Below, one piece after another: positions 62,703 to 64,000 of a DNA stretch of 64,000 bases (position 1 is the stretch's first letter; every line of letters starts with the position of its first letter). This DNA is from Sulfurimonas sp. (lineage in GTDB: Bacteria; Campylobacterota; Campylobacteria; Campylobacterales; Sulfurimonadaceae). The notes below the pieces were generated by a model. That model worked only from the letters and a program-made list of their open reading frames with translations, was not told where the DNA came from and searched no databases. Made by a program: the position numbers and the translations under genes. Where the stretch lies: assembly GCA_021732045.1 (NCBI GenBank), contig JAKFWK010000002.1:558001-622000 (forward strand), in the 5' to 3' direction.

Positions 62703-64000
62703 CTACTCTAAACCGTAATCTTTAGCATTTTTTGGTTCTCCGTGATAGTATCCTTGGACATAGTCAACTCCAAGTTTTCTAACACACTCAAAAAGCTCTT
62801 TCGAGCTTACAAACTCAGCTATTGTCTTAACATTGACGCTTTTTGCAAATCCAACAAGCCCTCTTATCATTATCCTTGCTTTTTCAGCATCTAACAATCT
62901 CGTTGTTATTGTTCCATCAATTTTTATATAATCAATATCCAACTTAAATAGATTTGTAAAATTTGAATACCCACTACCAAAGTCATCTATAGATATTTTA
63001 CAACCGTACTCTTTAACCATTTTGATAAAATTTTCAACTATTTTATATTCAACTATCTCTTCTGTTTCAACTATCTCAAAAGTAATTCTCTCTCCACCAT
63101 ACTTCTCAAGTCTATTCTTTATATACTCAAGCATAGTTTTTGATTTTATATTTTCATATGTCAAATTAATTGATATTTCACAGCTATTATTGCCATAGAC
63201 AATAAAAACTTTCTGCATCATCTGCCTTGTAAAAAACTCAAATGTTTTATCTTCTATTGCAGTATTTAAAAAATCAATTGGTGAGATTACCCTTCCATCA
63301 GGAAGCACAAGTCTTGCCAAAGCCTCATATTTAATTATTTCTTCAGTAGAAGCAGATACTATAGGCTGAAAATACGGGACAATATGACCATCATGAAGTG
63401 CAGTTTTGTATACTCTAAACTTGTCGAGAGTTGCCTTTTTAAGCTCTAATCCATCAGCATTTTTATCATAAATCTTATAACGAGATTTAGATAGCACGGC
63501 TTCTTGTATGGCTATATTGGCTCTATGATAAAGATGGTCTCTACCATACGAAACTCCGACTGTAAAATCTGATAAAATCTCACCATAAATTTTGGAATTA
63601 TATACAGAATTATCAATATTGTTAAAAATAGAAAACTTTAGTATTGAAAAGTATCTATCAAAGAGCGCCTTATCTCTTACTAAAATAGCAAATTTCTGAA
63701 AGCTTATACTATAAAGAGAGACACCACTCTCATTTATTATGGATTTTAGCTTACTAGCCTTGTCTGTAATAACTTCTTTTAATACCTCAGCCCCATACAA
63801 CTGCTTGATAGCATCTGTTTGATTAAGCTGAAAAACAATCAACATAGCCTCATCTTCCAGCAACTCTATATCTTCAATTAAAACTTCTCTGCCAGAAAGA
63901 GCGTCTATCTTTTCTACATTTTTTATTTCAAAGCTAATCTCTTCAAGATCTTTAGATTCCAGTATTGTATCAATCAATTGAAAAAATAGCATCTGCTGAT
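62703..64000 (-). CDS. EAL-domain cyclic di-GMP phosphodiesterase with degenerate GGDEF (5' end may be cut)
   Basis: The frame is open to the right edge; the first ATG is at 63992 but more may lie beyond. The C-terminal EAL domain (about 195-425 from that ATG) looks active: YEALARL, INLTYENI, FEIVETEE, SIDDFGSGYSNF, YIKIDGT and the later VQGYYHGEPK. The N-terminal GGDEF-like part (about 40-175) has lost its signature (SFQKF where GGDEF is expected), so it is probably a regulatory GTP-binding or inert domain. It would degrade cyclic di-GMP and could feed the MshE-type pilus ATPase, whose N-terminal domain often binds that messenger. Confidence 0.88.
   Translation of the reverse strand, partial: QQMLFFQLIDTILESKDLEEISFEIKNVEKIDALSGREVLIEDIELLEDEAMLIVFQLNQTDAIKQLYGAEVLKEVITDKASKLKSIINESGVSLYSISFQKFAILVRDKALFDRYFSILKFSIFNNIDNSVYNSKIYGEILSDFTVGVSYGRDHLYHRANIAIQEAVLSKSRYKIYDKNADGLELKKATLDKFRVYKTALHDGHIVPYFQPIVSASTEEIIKYEALARLVLPDGRVISPIDFLNTAIEDKTFEFFTRQMMQKVFIVYGNNSCEISINLTYENIKSKTMLEYIKNRLEKYGGERITFEIVETEEIVEYKIVENFIKMVKEYGCKISIDDFGSGYSNFTNLFKLDIDYIKIDGTITTRLLDAEKARIMIRGLVGFAKSVNVKTIAEFVSSKELFECVRKLGVDYVQGYYHGEPKNAKDYGLE

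Overview
The window is AT-rich bacterial chromosome that looks like a Campylobacterota (former Epsilonproteobacteria) genome, most like Sulfurimonas or a close relative. The best evidence is the long minus-strand block rplU-rpmA-obg-proB-fmt-birA-parA-parB-atpF'-atpF-atpH-atpA-atpG-atpD-atpC-tolQ-tolR-tolA-tolB-pal-cpoB-slyD-fabD-mtnN-ttcA-like-yebC (about 9.7-31.2 kb). I recall nearly the same gene order from Campylobacter jejuni. A split b/b' F0 stator, a ProB without PUA domain and a BirA without DNA-binding domain also fit. I saw no rRNA, tRNA, CRISPR array, insertion sequence or phage gene.

Region 1 (1-9,633, plus strand) is a tightly overlapping MSHA-like type IV pilus / type II secretion assembly operon: a PilM-PilN-like fusion, PilO/MshJ-like, MshK-like, secretin MshL, AAA ATPase MshM, TPR protein MshN-like, a small exported protein, assembly ATPase MshE and platform protein MshG. 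The pilins lie outside, probably upstream. Region 2 (9,686-31,160, minus strand) is the conserved housekeeping block above, ended by a hairpin facing the pilus operon. It carries cell-envelope (Tol-Pal), energy (F1Fo), chromosome segregation (ParAB), translation, and methionine/fatty-acid genes. It also contains a degenerate sigma54-activator-like protein and a TtcA-like protein that lacks one cluster cysteine.

Region 3 (31.3-38.6 kb) holds an endonuclease/exonuclease/phosphatase protein, an M3 oligopeptidase, an unusual cytoplasmic trypsin-like protease with a zinc ribbon and its unknown neighbour, an M42-like peptidase and a lipoprotein. Region 4 (38.9-47.05 kb, plus strand) is a complete, self-contained chemosensory operon: cheY-cheW-mcp-STAS-like-cheA-cheR-pseudokinase-cheD-cheB. 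It differs from the usual Campylobacterota chemotaxis set: CheA has no receiver domain, the chemoreceptor has no HAMP domain, a short STAS-like protein precedes cheA, and a histidine-kinase-like protein has Asn where the phospho-accepting His should be. Parts of the receptor gene are visibly richer in G+C than the surroundings. This is my best candidate for an under-described system.

Region 5 (47.1-64 kb) is mixed: a tiny lipoprotein gene, pta-ackA, a cold-shock protein, several small conserved proteins, a DUF445 protein, a rhodanese, a CZB-type chemoreceptor and a membrane protein that seems to start at ATT. A molybdoenzyme-maturation-like cluster follows (TorD, polyferredoxin, an AroE-fold protein without catalytic residues, an unknown protein). 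Then come pgpA and dapE, divergent around an intergenic region with interleaved inverted repeats, then a thioredoxin-like protein, RidA, and an EAL protein running off the right edge. Several promoters share a TGATACAAT-like -10 element, and six intrinsic-terminator-like hairpins mark operon ends.
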